Part shown: positions 5,241 to 12,250 of the stretch, piece by piece
How the letters are laid out: the number at the start of each line of letters is the position of its first letter
How positions within the stretch are numbered: the stretch's first letter is position 1
Assembly: GCA_004292705.1 (NCBI GenBank)
Contig: RDXA01000376.1
Span: 1 to 12,250, forward strand
Origin: Sphingomonadales bacterium
GTDB taxonomy: Bacteria; Pseudomonadota; Alphaproteobacteria; Sphingomonadales; Sphingomonadaceae
Reading direction: 5' to 3'
Length of the DNA stretch: 12,250 nucleotides
Position numbers and translations under genes: made by a program
The notes under the pieces: generated by a model
Seen by the model: only the letters and a program-made list of their open reading frames with translations
Database searches by the model: none
Told to the model about the DNA's origin: nothing

Positions 5241-7622
5241 ATGCTGATGAACCATGCTGACATCGCCCCGGCCCGCTTCTCGGCGGTGCTCGAAGCCGCC
5301 GAGTGGGCAGGCCGCGCGATCCCGCCTGCCTTTCCGCTCGATGCGACCGTGGCGGTCAATCCCTTCCTCGGCCACACGCAGGAAGACCTCGCCACCGCCG
5401 CCGCACGGCTTGTCCGGGTTGCAGGCGTACGGATCACCCGCAAGGGCGCGGACTATGCCGCCGCGATCGCTCAAGGGCAGATCAGCACGGATGATCTTGC
5501 GGAGGCTCTCGCAGCCTCGCCCTCGCCGCTCAAGCCCGCAACCGTCGCGGCGCTATGCGGCATGGCCGAGACGTTGGGCGATGGCCCTGCCCCGCGTGCC
5601 CTGCCAACCGTTGCCGATCTCGCCGCCGAGGCGACCGGCATCGACTGGCCGGCCTTGATCGACAAGTGCATCGGGCTGTGGGCCGCAGGCCATTTTGACC
5701 GTGGTCAGGCCCTGTGGTCTCCCGCCCCTGGCGCCGAGGCCTTCACCGCCTGGCGCGGCTGGGCCATGCATGACCTGACCCCGGAAATCGCGGGACTGGC
5801 AGGCTTCTGCGCCCATGTGGCCTGCGCGCCGGACACCACCGAGCGCGCGATCATGTCGGCTGCCGAGACACTCGGCATCACCGATACGGCCGCGCCGACC
5901 GCCTTCCACCGTCTCGCCATGAGCCTTGGCGGCTGGGCGCAGCATGCCCGCTGGCTGCTGTGGCAGGCCGAACTCACCGGCGGCAGCGACCGCACGCTGA
6001 TCGACCTCCTCGCGATCCGCCTCATCTGGGACGAAGCGTTGCTGGTACAGACCCCCGCCATCGCAGACCAATGGGCAGCGACCGTCGCAGCCCATGCCAC
6101 CCCGGTTGCCGCGTCGCCCGAAGATGTTGCGCTGGCCATTCTGCAGGACGCGGCGGATCGCGGCCATCAGCGCCGCCTCGCAGCCGCGCTCGACGGCGCA
6201 ACACCAGCTGGCGAACAGCCCTTCCTGCAAGCAGCGTTCTGCATCGATGTCCGCTCCGAAGTGTTCCGGCGAGCGCTTGAATCCGTCGACTCTTCCATCG
6301 CCACCATTGGGTTTGCCGGCTTTTTCGGTCTGCCGCTGGCGCACCACGCACACGGATCGGACATTCTCGAGGCGCGCCTGCCGGTGCTGCTCAATCCGGC
6401 CATCACCACCACCAGCGCGGGCGATCCTGCCAGCGATCAGGCAGATCGCATTACCGCTCGCAGCAAGCGCGCCTGGGGCCGCTTCCGGCAGGCGGCGGTG
6501 TCATCCTTCGCCTTCGTCGAGGCGATGGGCCCGGTCTATGCGGTCAAGCTTGTGAAGTCTGCGCTGGGCATCACCCCCGCCGTCAAGCCCGAGCCCGCGC
6601 CGCAAGTGATCGGGGGGATGAGCCCGCAAGCCAAGGCCGATACGGGCGCAGCGGTCCTGAAGGCGATGAGCCTGACGCAGGGCCATGGCAAGATCGTGAT
6701 GCTGCTTGGCCACGGAGGGAACGTAACCAACAACCCGCACGAAAGCGCCTATCACTGCGGTGCCTGCGGTGGATATACTGGCGAGGTCTCCGCCCGGTTG
6801 CTGGCGATCCTGCTCAACGATCCCGAGACCCGCGCCGGGCTGGCGGAGCGGGGCGTGGATGTGCCCGCCGACACGCTGTTCGTGGCCGGTCTGCATGACA
6901 CCACCACCGACGCGATCACCATCTATGAAGATTGCCTGCCGGCCGACCGGAGCGGCGATCTGGCCAAGGTGCGCAAGTGGCTTGCTCAAGCCGCCAAGGT
7001 TGCCCGGGCCGAGCGTGCGGTGCGCTTGCCCGGCGCGCGCTGGAACACGATTGCGCAGCGGGCCCAGAACTGGGCGGAGATTCGCCCCGAATGGGGTCTG
7101 GCTGGCTGTGCTGCCTTCATCGCTGCCCCGCGCGCAGCAACTGCCGGCCGCGATCTCGGCGGGCGGGCGTTTCTTCACTCCTATGACTGGCGTGCAGATG
7201 AAGGGTTCGGGACGCTGGAACTCATCATCACCGCGCCCGTGGTGGTGGCGAGCTGGATCAGCCTGCAATACTACGGCTCCAGCGTTGCACCTGAAATGTT
7301 CGGCGGTGGCAACAAGTTGATCCACAATGTTGTCGGCGGGATCGGGGTGATCGAGGGCAATGGTGGCCGCTTGCGCGCAGGGCTTCCCTGGCAGGCGGTG
7401 CATGATGGCGAGGCGCTCCAGCACGAGCCGCTGCGCCTGTCGGTCATGATCGAGGCGCCGCGCGAGGAAATCCTCAGGGTGCTGGAAAAGCATCCCGGCG
7501 TGCGTGCGCTGTTCGACAATGGCTGGCTCCACCTGTTCACGCTGAACAAAGGTAAGGTCGATGCACGCTACCTGCCAGGCCTAGCCTTCGCTGAAGCCTC
7601 GGCTGAAGCGCTTGCCGCCTGA
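5241..7622 (+). CDS. dabA: DabA, DUF2309/UPF0753 zinc protein of the DAB inorganic carbon system
   Basis: DabA is a cytoplasmic, membrane-associated relative of beta-carbonic anhydrases that with DabB drives CO2 to bicarbonate. In Halothiobacillus neapolitanus the site is C351, D353, H524 and C539. All four are kept here: C334 and D336 in FCIDVRSE (with R338), H491 in LLGHGGNVTNNPHESAYHC, and C506 fifteen residues on, as in the reference. The family C-terminus is also present (RAGLPWQAVHDGE near 713-725, then HEPLRLSVMIEAP). At 793 aa the length is normal and the frame unbroken, so the gene looks functional. The ATG at 5241 has a GGAG seven bases upstream and lies 22 bp after dabB, so the two are co-transcribed. 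An in-frame extension upstream into dabB exists but would overlap a well-defined gene. Neither cbb nor carboxysome genes are near; a role in supplying bicarbonate to carboxylases is inferred. Confidence 0.96.
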   Translation: MLMNHADIAPARFSAVLEAAEWAGRAIPPAFPLDATVAVNPFLGHTQEDLATAAARLVRVAGVRITRKGADYAAAIAQGQISTDDLAEALAASPSPLKPATVAALCGMAETLGDGPAPRALPTVADLAAEATGIDWPALIDKCIGLWAAGHFDRGQALWSPAPGAEAFTAWRGWAMHDLTPEIAGLAGFCAHVACAPDTTERAIMSAAETLGITDTAAPTAFHRLAMSLGGWAQHARWLLWQAELTGGSDRTLIDLLAIRLIWDEALLVQTPAIADQWAATVAAHATPVAASPEDVALAILQDAADRGHQRRLAAALDGATPAGEQPFLQAAFCIDVRSEVFRRALESVDSSIATIGFAGFFGLPLAHHAHGSDILEARLPVLLNPAITTTSAGDPASDQADRITARSKRAWGRFRQAAVSSFAFVEAMGPVYAVKLVKSALGITPAVKPEPAPQVIGGMSPQAKADTGAAVLKAMSLTQGHGKIVMLLGHGGNVTNNPHESAYHCGACGGYTGEVSARLLAILLNDPETRAGLAERGVDVPADTLFVAGLHDTTTDAITIYEDCLPADRSGDLAKVRKWLAQAAKVARAERAVRLPGARWNTIAQRAQNWAEIRPEWGLAGCAAFIAAPRAATAGRDLGGRAFLHSYDWRADEGFGTLELIITAPVVVASWISLQYYGSSVAPEMFGGGNKLIHNVVGGIGVIEGNGGRLRAGLPWQAVHDGEALQHEPLRLSVMIEAPREEILRVLEKHPGVRALFDNGWLHLFTLNKGKVDARYLPGLAFAEASAEALAA

Positions 7623-7682
7623 CGGGTCGCTCGTCAGTGTCGCCGTCTGCTCGAGGGTCGCACCGCTGATCGCATGATCGGC
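7619..7682 (+). other. Two stem-loops just after dabA
   Basis: The dabA stop codon lies inside a perfect inverted repeat CTGACG-N7-CGTCAG (7619-7637). A second stem follows at 7665-7682 (GCTGATC-GCAT-GATCGGC, one G-T pair). Neither has a T-run, so they are weak terminator candidates, or could be 3'-end stabilisers or Rho-associated structures. Apart from the minus-strand hairpin at 7761-7780, nothing else is recognised between dabA and the tRNA gene. Confidence 0.4.
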
Positions 7683-7760
7683 ACGGGGGCGCGAGCAGGC
7701 GGCGACTTTGTCTGCGTTGTATTTGCACTGAGGCAGCGTCACCTTTGTACTCGACCCTTT

Positions 7761-7780
7761 CGCAACTGCATCGCAGTGCG
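7761..7780 (-). terminator. Possible terminator hairpin of tRNA-Tyr
   Basis: About 65 bases past the tRNA 3' end on the minus strand there is a stem of CGCACTGC pairing with GCAGTTGCG, with one bulged base and a GAT loop. AAAGGG follows rather than a T-run, so the assignment is weak. Confidence 0.3.
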
Positions 7781-7844
7781 AGACCCTTGCAGCGGAGCGC
7801 GCCTAGCCGAAGACTCACGCCGGTTGGCCAGAAGAGGTAGTAAG

Positions 7845-7930
7845 TGGTGGACAGGGCTGGATTCGAACCAGCGTACGCTTGCACGGGCAGATTTACAGTC
7901 TGCTGCCTTTAACCACTCGGCCACCTGTCC
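7845..7930 (-). tRNA. tRNA-Tyr (anticodon GTA)
   Basis: The minus strand folds as a complete class II tRNA of 86 nt. Acceptor arms are GGACAGG and CCTGTCC, followed by discriminator A and an encoded CCA (7845-7847). The D-stem is GCC/GGC, the anticodon stem GCAGA/TCTGC, and the loop CTGTAAA has anticodon GTA (7894-7896). A long variable arm and a T-arm GCTGG-TTCGAAT-CCAGC follow. The long variable arm with GTA identifies tyrosine. It stands alone between the plus-strand genes dabA and rlmB and has its own orientation. Confidence 0.98.
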
Positions 7931-7987
7931 ACACAGTCCCCTGTTTCAAGGGGGGCGTTCCTGAGCGTGCCATGCTCTGAAATTGCA

Positions 7988-8067
7988 CGAGTCCCGCAGG
8001 GGCTCGCCGCCGAGAGGCGCCCCTTTGGCGAAGCACTGCTTGCCTGTCAATGGCCCTGCTGGCAGGG
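7988..8067 (+). other. GC-rich hairpins upstream of rlmB
   Basis: The 170-bp gap between the tRNA and rlmB holds several stems. The strongest is CGAGTCCC-GCA-GGGGCTCG (7988-8006, eight pairs including one G-T). CGCC repeats follow, able to pair with GGCG (8005-8030). Another stem is CCCTG-CTGG-CAGGG (8054-8067), ending 33 bases before the rlmB start. None carries a T-run. A structured rlmB leader or the upstream edge of the tRNA transcript are possible; no promoter is recognised. Confidence 0.35.
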
Positions 8068-8100
8068 GGCGCGTTTGGAAAGCCTCAGCCGGGAAACAAC

Positions 8101-8892
8101 ATGAGCAAAGGTGAAAAGAAGCGCGCTCTGCGCGGCCGCGCGGGACGCATGAAGGGCGGGCGCGGCTCTGGCCGGGCCAGCAGCGGGCAGGTGCGGCTGT
8201 GGGGTCGCCACGCGGTCGAGGCGGCCTTGAAGAACCCCGAGCGCCAGCACCGCAAACTGTGGGCCACGCCCGAGGGCCTCGAAAGCCTTGACGGCGAACT
8301 GCCCGCCGGCTTCCCGCTTGAACACGCACAGGCCGCCGATCTGGCGCGGCTCGTCGCCAAGGACGCGCCGCATCAGGGTCTGGTGCTCGAATGCGCGCCC
8401 CTCGAAGACGTGTTCCTCGATGAGGTGGCATCGGGGGAAGCCGGACGCCCGGTTGTGGTGCTCGATCAGGTGACCGATCCGCATAATGTCGGTGCGATCC
8501 TGCGCTCGGCAGCCGCGTTTGGCGCAGCGGCGATCATCACACAGGATCGCCATGCCCCGCCCGAAGGCGGCGTGCTGGCGAAAGCGGCGTCAGGCGCGCT
8601 GGAGACCGTGCCGTGGGTGCGGGTGGTCAACCTCGCCCGCGCCTTGGAAGAGCTGGCCGAGGCAGGGTATTGGCGGATCGGCCTTGCGGGCGAAGCCGAC
8701 GCCGTGCTTGCCGATGTCATGCCCACCGGGCCGCTGGTGATCGTGCTCGGCGCGGAAGGCGAAGGCCTGCGCCACAATATTGCTGCGCATTGCGATGTAC
8801 TTGCCAGACTGCCGATCACGTCGGCGATCGAGAGCCTGAATGTTTCGAACGCCGCAGCGATTGCGCTTTATGCGGCGGCGACACGCGGGTAG
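8101..8892 (+). CDS. rlmB: 23S rRNA (guanosine-2'-O-)-methyltransferase RlmB, SpoU/TrmH family
   Basis: It methylates the ribose 2'-OH of a guanosine in the peptidyl-transferase region of 23S rRNA (G2251 in E. coli) using S-adenosylmethionine. The 263-aa protein has a basic N-terminal tail (1-30) and then LWGRHAVEAAL (33-43), which opens the substrate-binding domain. The SPOUT knot motifs follow. Motif 1 is DPHNVGAILRSA (126-137) with N129 and R135, motif 2 is IVLGAEGEGL (214-223), and motif 3 is SLNVSNAAA (245-253). The ATG at 8101 has GGGA six bases upstream; an in-frame ATG at 8050 lacks one and would add an unconserved tail. Related TrmH enzymes act on tRNA G18, but the GRHAV-type N-terminal domain favours RlmB. 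The lipoprotein gene starts 40 bp downstream. Confidence 0.93.
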   Translation: MSKGEKKRALRGRAGRMKGGRGSGRASSGQVRLWGRHAVEAALKNPERQHRKLWATPEGLESLDGELPAGFPLEHAQAADLARLVAKDAPHQGLVLECAPLEDVFLDEVASGEAGRPVVVLDQVTDPHNVGAILRSAAAFGAAAIITQDRHAPPEGGVLAKAASGALETVPWVRVVNLARALEELAEAGYWRIGLAGEADAVLADVMPTGPLVIVLGAEGEGLRHNIAAHCDVLARLPITSAIESLNVSNAAAIALYAAATRG

Positions 8893-8932
8893 AACGGGGC
8901 ACCGCCATCGGGGACGAGGGGACGAGGCCGCC

Positions 8933-9835
8933 ATGCATCACTTCACCACTATCCGTCTCCGTGCCGGCGTGCTGCTTGCAGGCTTCGCGCTGGCCCTGAC
9001 CGGCTGCTTCATGACGCCCGGCAAGTTCACATCCGAGCTTGTGCTGACAGGGCCGGACAGCTTCACGTTCAGCTATGAGGGCGAGATCTTTGTCCTCGGC
9101 CTCTCCAAGCTGGCGCAGATGGACGCGGGGGGAGAAACCTTCACGCCTTCCGACTGCGTCAACGAAGACACCTTCGAGCCCCGCGAATGCACGGCCGATG
9201 AACTGGCGCAACAACGCGCTGCGTGGGACGCGGGCGCGGCCGAACGGGCCGAACAGACGAAGCGGCAGGCCCAGCAGATGGCCGCAATGATGGGCGGCAT
9301 CGACCCTTCCGACCCCAAGGCCGCTGACGAGCTCGTCAAACTGCTTTCCCGCCAGAAAGGCTGGGACCGGGTGGTGCACAAGGGCGACGGGGTGTTTGAC
9401 ATCAGCTACCGCGCGGCAGGCACGATGGGTCATGATTTCACCTTTCCGCTGATTGAAGGTTTTCCGGCCGCCAATCCTTTTGTTCAGGTGTTCCTGCGCA
9501 AAGGCGGACAGGTGCGGATCAATGCGCCGGGCTTTGCGGCGCAGAGCCCCGAGAGCGGCGGTCTGGGGGCCATGTTCGGAGCAGGCTCGCTGGCTGGGCT
9601 GGCCGCGCTGGGCGCTGCCTCAGACGCGAGCGGTACAGGGAAGGGTCCGGACACCATCCCGGGCGTGCCAGTGATGGACGGCACCTTTACAGTGCGGGCC
9701 GCGCCGGGAATGCGCATACTCGCCAACAACACCGATGAGGGACCAGCCACAACGCCAGCGGGCGAAGCACTGATCTGGCGGATCACGTCAGGCACAGCAC
9801 AGGCACCCACAGCCCTGATCGTCGCGGGCCGCTGA
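8933..9835 (+). CDS. Predicted lipoprotein of unknown function
   Basis: The 300-aa product is not recognised. It begins with a clear lipoprotein signal: positive residues R8 and R10, a hydrophobic core at 11-22 and lipobox L22-T23-G24-C25. Residues after the cysteine are Phe-Met, not Asp, which favours sorting to the outer membrane facing the periplasm. The mature part opens with a segment able to form strands (FTSELVLTGPDSFTFSYEGE, 32-51). Next come two cysteines that could form a disulfide (C75, C86) and a charged, Gln/Ala-rich helical stretch (about 89-120). A Gly/Ala-rich hydrophobic segment spans 209-230 and a low-complexity linker about 231-243. The ATG at 8933 has GAGG five bases upstream; longer forms lack the N-terminal signal position. 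It lies 40 bp behind rlmB, possibly co-transcribed, and ends 33 bp before a terminator. Confidence 0.86.
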   Translation: MHHFTTIRLRAGVLLAGFALALTGCFMTPGKFTSELVLTGPDSFTFSYEGEIFVLGLSKLAQMDAGGETFTPSDCVNEDTFEPRECTADELAQQRAAWDAGAAERAEQTKRQAQQMAAMMGGIDPSDPKAADELVKLLSRQKGWDRVVHKGDGVFDISYRAAGTMGHDFTFPLIEGFPAANPFVQVFLRKGGQVRINAPGFAAQSPESGGLGAMFGAGSLAGLAALGAASDASGTGKGPDTIPGVPVMDGTFTVRAAPGMRILANNTDEGPATTPAGEALIWRITSGTAQAPTALIVAGR

Positions 9836-9868
9836 ACGCCCCAGCCACACCCCGAGCCGCACAAAGCA

Positions 9869-9900
9869 AAACCCCGTCAGCCCTTTGGCCGACGGGGTTT
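9869..9900. terminator. Bidirectional rho-independent terminator
   Basis: Perfect ten-base arms AAACCCCGTC (9869-9878) and GACGGGGTTT (9891-9900) enclose a 12-base loop with its own GCC/GGC pairing. On the minus strand the stem ends in TTTTGCTTT, making it the better terminator for hupB. On the plus strand it ends the rlmB-lipoprotein unit with a shorter T-run. It lies between the two convergent stops (9835 and 9943). Confidence 0.9.
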
Positions 9901-9942
9901 GGTATGCCTTTGGGCACGGGCCAGGCTTGCGTCAGACGCGGA

Positions 9943-10215
9943 TCAGTTGACCGCGTCTTTAAGCCCCTTGCCCGCCTTGAACTTGGGTTGGTTCGACGCC
10001 TTGATCTTCATCGGTTCGCCGGTGCGCGGGTTGCGCCCCGTCGAAGCCTTGCGCTTGGCGACCGAGAAGGTGCCGAAGCCCACCAGCCGCACCTCATCAC
10101 CGCTCGAAAGCGCCTTTGTGATCGCGTCGAAAACACTTTCGACCGCGTGCGAGGCATCGTTCTTGGATAGACCGCTGGCGTCGGCAACGGCGCTGATAAG
10201 GTCGTTCTTGTTCAT
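9943..10215 (-). CDS. hupB: DNA-binding protein HU
   Basis: HU is a small nucleoid protein that binds and bends DNA without strong sequence preference. The product is 90 aa, the normal length. It has the N-terminal helical dimerisation part (MNKNDLISAVADASGLSK) and the signature VGFGTFSVAKRKASTGRNP (45-63). Pro63, at the tip of the beta arm, intercalates in DNA. The C-terminal KFKAGKGLKDAV is also typical. The ATG at 10215 matches the family start; a longer in-frame form to 10278 adds unconserved residues. A GGGGGG run lies seven bases upstream of the start rather than a standard GGAG. lon lies upstream on the same strand with a 243-bp gap, the common lon-hup order in proteobacteria. Confidence 0.97.
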   Translation of the reverse strand: MNKNDLISAVADASGLSKNDASHAVESVFDAITKALSSGDEVRLVGFGTFSVAKRKASTGRNPRTGEPMKIKASNQPKFKAGKGLKDAVN

Positions 10216-10289
10216 CTGGGAACCCCCCGTGTCAGGATTTCGTTGTGTCGGTGAATCGCGTTTGACGAAAGTCGGCAAACTGAGACCTT

Positions 10290-10313
10290 TTTGCCAGACC
10301 TGTCAAAGGCAAA
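10290..10313 (-). promoter_or_regulatory. Candidate hupB promoter element with inverted repeat
   Basis: A consensus -35 hexamer TTGACA (minus strand, 10306-10301) lies about 85 bases upstream of the HU start. It sits inside an inverted repeat TTTGCC-N12-GGCAAA (10290-10313). No good -10 box is seen at 16-18 bases, so the promoter call is tentative. The repeat could be an operator over the -35. The rest of the gap to lon has only a weak five-pair stem (10422-10438) and a 7-bp direct repeat ACCGTCA (10383-10389, 10398-10404). Confidence 0.4.
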
Positions 10314-10458
10314 TACCCCTGTTGGGCAGCCCCCGCCAAAACTCAGGCAACTTCCCGCACCATAATTGACATGGGCGCGGTGACCGTCAGCATGAATACC
10401 GTCATCCAGAGAATGCGACCCTGCCGCGAATCACGGCAAGTTGCGGGGTTCTAGCGGG

Positions 10459-12250
10459 TCAATGCGCGGTTGGCACCTCTCCTGATACGCCGCCTCCACC
10501 CGCAGCGGAGCTTGCCGGCTGGCTGGCGAGATCGTCGGCCTCGGTCCACTCGATCGGCACCAATGGTTCCACCAGTGCGCGGGCCAGCACCTCGTCCACG
10601 TGGCTTACCGGAATGATCTCCAGCCCCGCCTTGGCGTTAGCCGGGATTTCAGCCAGATCCTTGACGTTCTCCTCGGGGATGAGGACGATCTTGATCCCGC
10701 CGCGCAGCGCCGCGAGGAGTTTTTCCTTCAATCCGCCAATGGCCAGCACCCGGCCCCGCAGCGTGACCTCGCCGGTCATTGCCACATCGGGGCGCACCGG
10801 GATGCCGGTGAGGGTCGAGACGATCGAGGTGACCATCCCGATCCCGGCACTCGGTCCATCCTTGGGCACTGCGCCTTCGGGCAGGTGGATGTGCACGTTC
10901 TTGCGATTGAACAGGCTCGGCTTGATGCCATAGGCAGGCGCGCGCGCCTTGACGAAGCTGAAGGCGGCCGCGACGCTTTCGTTCATCACCTGACCCAGCT
11001 TGCCGGTGGTCTTGACCTCGCCCTTGCCGGGCGTGGTGACGCTTTCGATGGTGAGCAGTTCGCCGCCGACCGAAGTCCACGCCAACCCGGTCACTGCGCC
11101 GACCTGCGCCTCTTCCTCGGACACCCCGTGCTTGAACTTGCGCACGCCGGAGTAATCGCCGAGATTCTCGGGCGTGATGGTGACGCTGGATGCCTTCTTT
11201 TCAAGGATCTGGCGCAGGCTCTTGCGGCACAGCTTGGCAACTTCGCGCTCCAGCGTACGAACCCCGGCCTCGCGGGTATAGTAGCGGATCAGATCACGCA
11301 GGGCTTCTTCCTGGAGCGTGAACTCGCCCTTCTTCAGCCCGTGCGCCTTGACCTGCTTTTCCACCAGATGGCGCTGGGCGATTTCGACCTTTTCATCCTC
11401 GGTGTAGCCTTCCAGCCGGATGATCTCCATGCGGTCGAGCAGCGGCTGCGGCAGATTCAGACTGTTCGCGGTGCACACGAACATGATGTCGCTGAGATCA
11501 AGGTCAAGCTCGAGGTAGTGGTCCTGGAACTTGGCGTTCTGCTCCGGATCGAGCACTTCCAGCAGCGCCGAGGCGGGATCGCCGCGGAAATCCTGACCGA
11601 GCTTGTCGATCTCGTCGAGCAGGAACAGCGGATTGCTCGTGCCGGCCTTCTTGAGGTTGGCGACGATCTTGCCCGGCATCGAGCCGATATAGGTGCGCCG
11701 GTGGCCGCGGATTTCGGCCTCGTCACGCACGCCGCCGAGCGACTGGCGCACGAATTCGCGGCCCGTCGCCTTGGCGATCGACCTTCCGAGGCTGGTCTTG
11801 CCCACGCCCGGAGGGCCAACGAGGCACAGGATCGGCCCCTTCAGCTTGTTGGTGCGGGCCTGCACCGCCAGATATTCGACGATCCGGTCCTTGACCTTTT
11901 CCAGCGCATAGTGATCGGCATCGAGCACTTCCTGCGCCTTGGCGATGTCCTTCTTCAGCTTCGACTTCTTGCCCCACGGCAGGCCGAGCAGCACGTCGAG
12001 ATAGTTGCGGATCACCGTCGCCTCGGCGCTCATCGGCTGCATTGACCGCAGCTTCTTGAGTTCGGCCTGAGCTTTCGCGCGGGCTTCCTTGGAAAGCTTG
12101 GTTGTCTCGATCTTCTCGGCAAGCTCGGCAATCTCGTTGCCCTCGCCGTCATCGCCGCCGCCAAGTTCCGACTGAATCGCCTTCAGCTGTTCGTTGAGGT
12201 AATACTCGCGCTGGGTCTTCTCCATCTGGCGCTTCACGCGCCCGCGAATG
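10459..12250 (-). CDS. lon: ATP-dependent serine protease Lon, N-terminus cut by window edge
   Basis: Lon is a cytoplasmic AAA+ protease that degrades misfolded and selected regulatory proteins. The frame is open to the right edge, and about 597 codons are visible. Missing is the N-terminal substrate-binding domain; the visible part starts in the coiled-coil RGRVKRQMEKTQREYYLNEQ, so the GTG at 12237 is internal, not a start. Walker A is GPPGVGKT (11794-11817) and Walker B FLLDEID (LDEID at 11605-11619). The RGHRRTYIGSMPG and YTREAGVR motifs are present. The protease dyad is intact: Ser in PKDGPSAG (codon 10849-10851) and Lys in GGLKEK (codon 10720-10722), 43 residues apart as in E. coli S679/K722. 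The C-terminus carries a short low-complexity tail (Gly/Ala/Ser-rich). hupB follows on the same strand. Confidence 0.98.
   Translation of the reverse strand, partial: IRGRVKRQMEKTQREYYLNEQLKAIQSELGGGDDGEGNEIAELAEKIETTKLSKEARAKAQAELKKLRSMQPMSAEATVIRNYLDVLLGLPWGKKSKLKKDIAKAQEVLDADHYALEKVKDRIVEYLAVQARTNKLKGPILCLVGPPGVGKTSLGRSIAKATGREFVRQSLGGVRDEAEIRGHRRTYIGSMPGKIVANLKKAGTSNPLFLLDEIDKLGQDFRGDPASALLEVLDPEQNAKFQDHYLELDLDLSDIMFVCTANSLNLPQPLLDRMEIIRLEGYTEDEKVEIAQRHLVEKQVKAHGLKKGEFTLQEEALRDLIRYYTREAGVRTLEREVAKLCRKSLRQILEKKASSVTITPENLGDYSGVRKFKHGVSEEEAQVGAVTGLAWTSVGGELLTIESVTTPGKGEVKTTGKLGQVMNESVAAAFSFVKARAPAYGIKPSLFNRKNVHIHLPEGAVPKDGPSAGIGMVTSIVSTLTGIPVRPDVAMTGEVTLRGRVLAIGGLKEKLLAALRGGIKIVLIPEENVKDLAEIPANAKAGLEIIPVSHVDEVLARALVEPLVPIEWTEADDLASQPASSAAGGGGVSGEVPTAH

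Noticed and set aside
3590..5443. Long minus-strand open frames under dabB and the dabA start
   Set aside because: They are shadows produced by high GC content. They are rich in Gly, Arg, Gln and Ala, without domains, and opposite to clearly coding DNA.
7938..7953. CCCCT-GTTTCA-AGGGG stem beside the tRNA-Tyr 5' end as a terminator
   Set aside because: It is only five pairs, lies upstream of the tRNA on its own strand, and has no T-run on either strand.
7674..7964. 96-aa plus-strand frame across the tRNA gene
   Set aside because: Its residues around GLDSNQRTLARADLQS are the antisense translation of tRNA-Tyr, a well-known kind of spurious ORF.
10600..12045. 481-aa plus-strand open frame antisense to lon
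   Set aside because: lon on the other strand is unambiguous; the antisense frame has no recognisable motif, and its length reflects codon bias.

Overview
The window is GC-rich, densely packed DNA that reads as an alphaproteobacterial chromosome, most likely a sphingomonad (Erythrobacteraceae-like). This rests on the style of the psd/pssA pair, the HU and Lon sequences and a class II tRNA-Tyr; it is inference without a database search. Eleven genes are supported: ten protein genes, two of them cut by the window ends, and one tRNA.

Left block (1-3510, all minus strand). In transcription order it holds a LysR-type regulator, a long beta-ketoacyl-ACP synthase III paralogue, phosphatidylserine decarboxylase (psd) and CDP-diacylglycerol-serine O-phosphatidyltransferase (pssA, running off the left end). 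psd and pssA overlap by four bases. The block makes phosphatidylserine and phosphatidylethanolamine and feeds or modifies fatty-acid synthesis.

Centre (3511-7622, plus strand). Divergent from lysR, across a 130-bp AT-rich regulatory region, lies a two-gene operon. It encodes DabB (a NuoL-like membrane subunit, 525 aa) and DabA (DUF2309/UPF0753, 793 aa, with an intact beta-carbonic-anhydrase-like zinc site). This is a complete DAB (also called MpsAB) energy-coupled CO2-hydrating/bicarbonate-accumulating system. No RuBisCO, carboxysome or other autotrophy genes are visible, so the likely role is bicarbonate supply for anaplerotic and lipid carboxylases. It is the most interesting element of the window.

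Right block. A tRNA-Tyr(GTA) gene (minus) is followed by rlmB (23S rRNA 2'-O-methyltransferase, plus) and an unrecognised lipoprotein gene (plus). A strong bidirectional terminator (9869-9900) separates these from a convergent minus-strand pair: hupB (HU, 90 aa) downstream of lon (ATP-dependent protease, its N-terminus beyond the right end).

No stretch longer than 300 bases lacks a gene. The larger gaps (3511-3640, 7623-7844, 7931-8100, 10216-10458) contain the promoter, palindrome and hairpin candidates listed. No insertion sequence, CRISPR array, prophage or integration site was seen.
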